Source: Omphiscola glabra (lineage: Eukaryota > Mollusca > Gastropoda > Lymnaeidae). From it: 64,000 nucleotides of DNA. Below are positions 62,401 to 64,000 of this stretch, in pieces. The DNA lies in assembly GCA_964017045.1 (NCBI GenBank), contig OZ024806.1:22739088-22803087 (forward strand), given 5' to 3'. The position numbers and the translations under genes are program-made. Numbering within the stretch: the first letter of the stretch is position 1; every line of letters begins with the position of its first letter. The notes under the pieces were generated by a model, which was not told where the DNA came from, did not search any database, and saw nothing but the letters and a program-made list of their open reading frames with translations.

Positions 62401-63717
62401 ATGACATGATTTTTTGTTATAATGTGCTGGATTTTATGTAGTGAAAAGAAACGTCTGCCATTTTCACATACAAATAGCGAATTGCTTTAGAAATTAGGTT
62501 TTTCTGTAAATTTGACTAAAGAATTAAATCTCAGACTGCAAAGACGAGACCAAGCTTGTCCCTGAAATGTACAACGATGTGAAGATATTTAGGCAAAAAC
62601 TATTTTTTCCCTCGATCCTTTTAATAAGGTATTTGACAAAATTTCCTTTATGTGAGAAATTTTGCCAGAGGATTCCGCCGTGTTTCCAAGTATTTTTTTT
62701 TTTTACTTTCTTCCTCGAGATGGCAGTTTCAGGACCATTTATCCTATATTTATATCAATGCAAACGCATACATTTATTCCAAAGTATCTTCAATGAGCTG
62801 CTGGCTGAACTTCAAATGGATGGAATCGATCAACAACCCTATGATAAGTAGATAGACAGAATGATCAGATACAAAGATGGAAAACCCGTAGACTTTTATT
62901 CGTGTCTCCAGGGTAATCATTATTTTCATTTAAATTTTCTGATCGATACCACCTACTTGGTGGAGAAAAAACATGTTTAATTAAATATGAATTACGTGAA
63001 AACTGTTGGTTTTAAAAAGTCATTTTAACAATGTTTTGCACTTTTAAAATGTAACCATGCCCAGTGTATTCAAATAACGTAGTAGTTTCCTTTGTGTTAC
63101 CGAAGTCTTAGCATACTAGTCATAGTTCAAATTATTTGCTGAAGACTTCCATGCAATGTTGATGCCAGAGATTACTAACATTGAGCATCGCTAAATGTCA
63201 CAATGTCAGAACAATTTCACGTGGTCATCTTATGTAACATTATCAAATCTAATCTAACGCTTCATTATATAGTTACAATGAAAGCATACTTACAATTAGG
63301 AAATAGCGAAATATGAAAAAAAAGACAACGAAGATATTCAAAGATTCTTATTTAATCATGGATTCATGTGTGACAAAGAAATAGTGGATACAATTTAAAC
63401 AACGATAACAAAATGAACACCAAGCTATAACGACTAGTATAAAATGGTAATAGTTACAGAATCCTCTGGTACTGACGAATCGCGGCTTTAAAAATAGTTT
63501 AAAGTGTATAACATGTTTAAAAAGAAATTTGTTTAAAAAAAAAATTTTAATTAAAAAATCTGGCACCGGTCCTAGTGCAGTGGGAAATTTTTAAAAAAGG
63601 TAATAAAGGAGAGACTGCAATCAGGTTTGTTGAAAATTCTTTTGATGCTATCTCGGATACCAAGTCTCAGCTAAATGCTATTATTTTAATTTAATTCAAT
63701 TTTGTATGTTGTTTGTT

Positions 63718-63785
63718 TGCTGACGAAGGCTTCCTGCCGACACGTTCGTTGTTTTGTTGCGTTCCTTTTTCAGGTTTGACCATGC
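63718..63785 (+). mobile_element. Penelope-like fragment with hammerhead-like motif, copy 3
   Basis: GCTGACGAAGGCTTCCTGCC then GACACGTTCGTTGTTTTG, nearly identical to 59640-59720 including upstream CTCAGCTAAxTGCTATT. Confidence 0.5.
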
Positions 63786-64000
63786 TTTGTTTTACTCATT
63801 TTTTTTTTTTTGTGGAAATCATCCAGTGGTCCACTAAACATACAAATGTGGGAAACACTGTGCTAGAGGATTTAACTTCTAGTTTGATAAACGTTGAAAT
63901 ATCATAGCTGAACCTACAAGAGGATTTTCCACATTAATCTTACCAGGGAAATATTTAAACCAGGTTTAGGAGCACATTGCCTTCATCGGGCTTATATTTT

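Larger units (their letters stand above)
61334..64000. other. Right flank, no supportable gene
   Basis: It holds a LINE remnant (62090-62400) and a Penelope-like fragment (63718-63785). A short YKDGKPVDFYSC-like stretch (about 62869-62904, plus) resembles the start of an inhibitor unit but has no CxC core. The sequence runs on past the window. Confidence 0.55.

Overview
This is AT-rich animal nuclear DNA with small coding exons, consensus GT-AG introns, polyadenylation signals and dense repeats. The best guess for the host is a gastropod mollusc. This is inference: it rests on the mix of gene families, the long G/C homopolymer runs, and a SPIN-like hAT element, a family reported from tetrapods, the bug Rhodnius and the pond snail Lymnaea. 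No bacterial operon, CRISPR array or rRNA gene was seen.

Five genes and one gene remnant can be assembled by hand. (1) A plus-strand gene at 903-17722 has 13 visible exons. Nearly every exon encodes one six-cysteine pacifastin/VWC-like unit of 38-54 residues bounded by phase-0 introns; its 5' end lies outside the window. (2) A convergent minus-strand gene (22380-19975) of the same family has three exons: a signal peptide and two domains, 101 residues in all. (3) A third family member on the minus strand (61321-57495) has a signal-peptide exon and one single-domain terminal exon, with a decayed exon and a foldback transposon in the intron. (4) A complete 15-exon gamma-glutamyltransferase gene lies on the minus strand (42198-27022). 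All phases close to give 615 residues, with a transmembrane anchor and the catalytic Thr. (5) A four-exon rRNA-processing gene of the FYV7/TAP26 (CCDC59) family lies on the plus strand (45075-50656, 152 residues), divergent from (4). (6) A BTB-BACK gene on the minus strand (about 56446-54388) is broken by a miniature transposon and three frame changes.

The rest is repeats: about twenty minisatellites, two SPIN-like hAT miniatures, LINE reverse-transcriptase fragments, tRNA-derived SINE heads, possible solo LTRs, two foldback families, Penelope-like fragments with hammerhead-like motifs, and a two-copy unclassified element at 38.1-40.9 kb.

Two themes stand out. The first is the cluster of one-exon-per-domain protease-inhibitor-like genes. 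One of its exons arose by segmental duplication together with a LINE fragment, and another has lost two cysteines and could be skipped without a frame change. The second is that splice sites in three of the genes sit inside local tandem duplications, which creates arrays of alternative donors or acceptors. The clearest case is exon 9 of the gamma-glutamyltransferase gene, where 60-bp repeats carry in-frame alternative donors.
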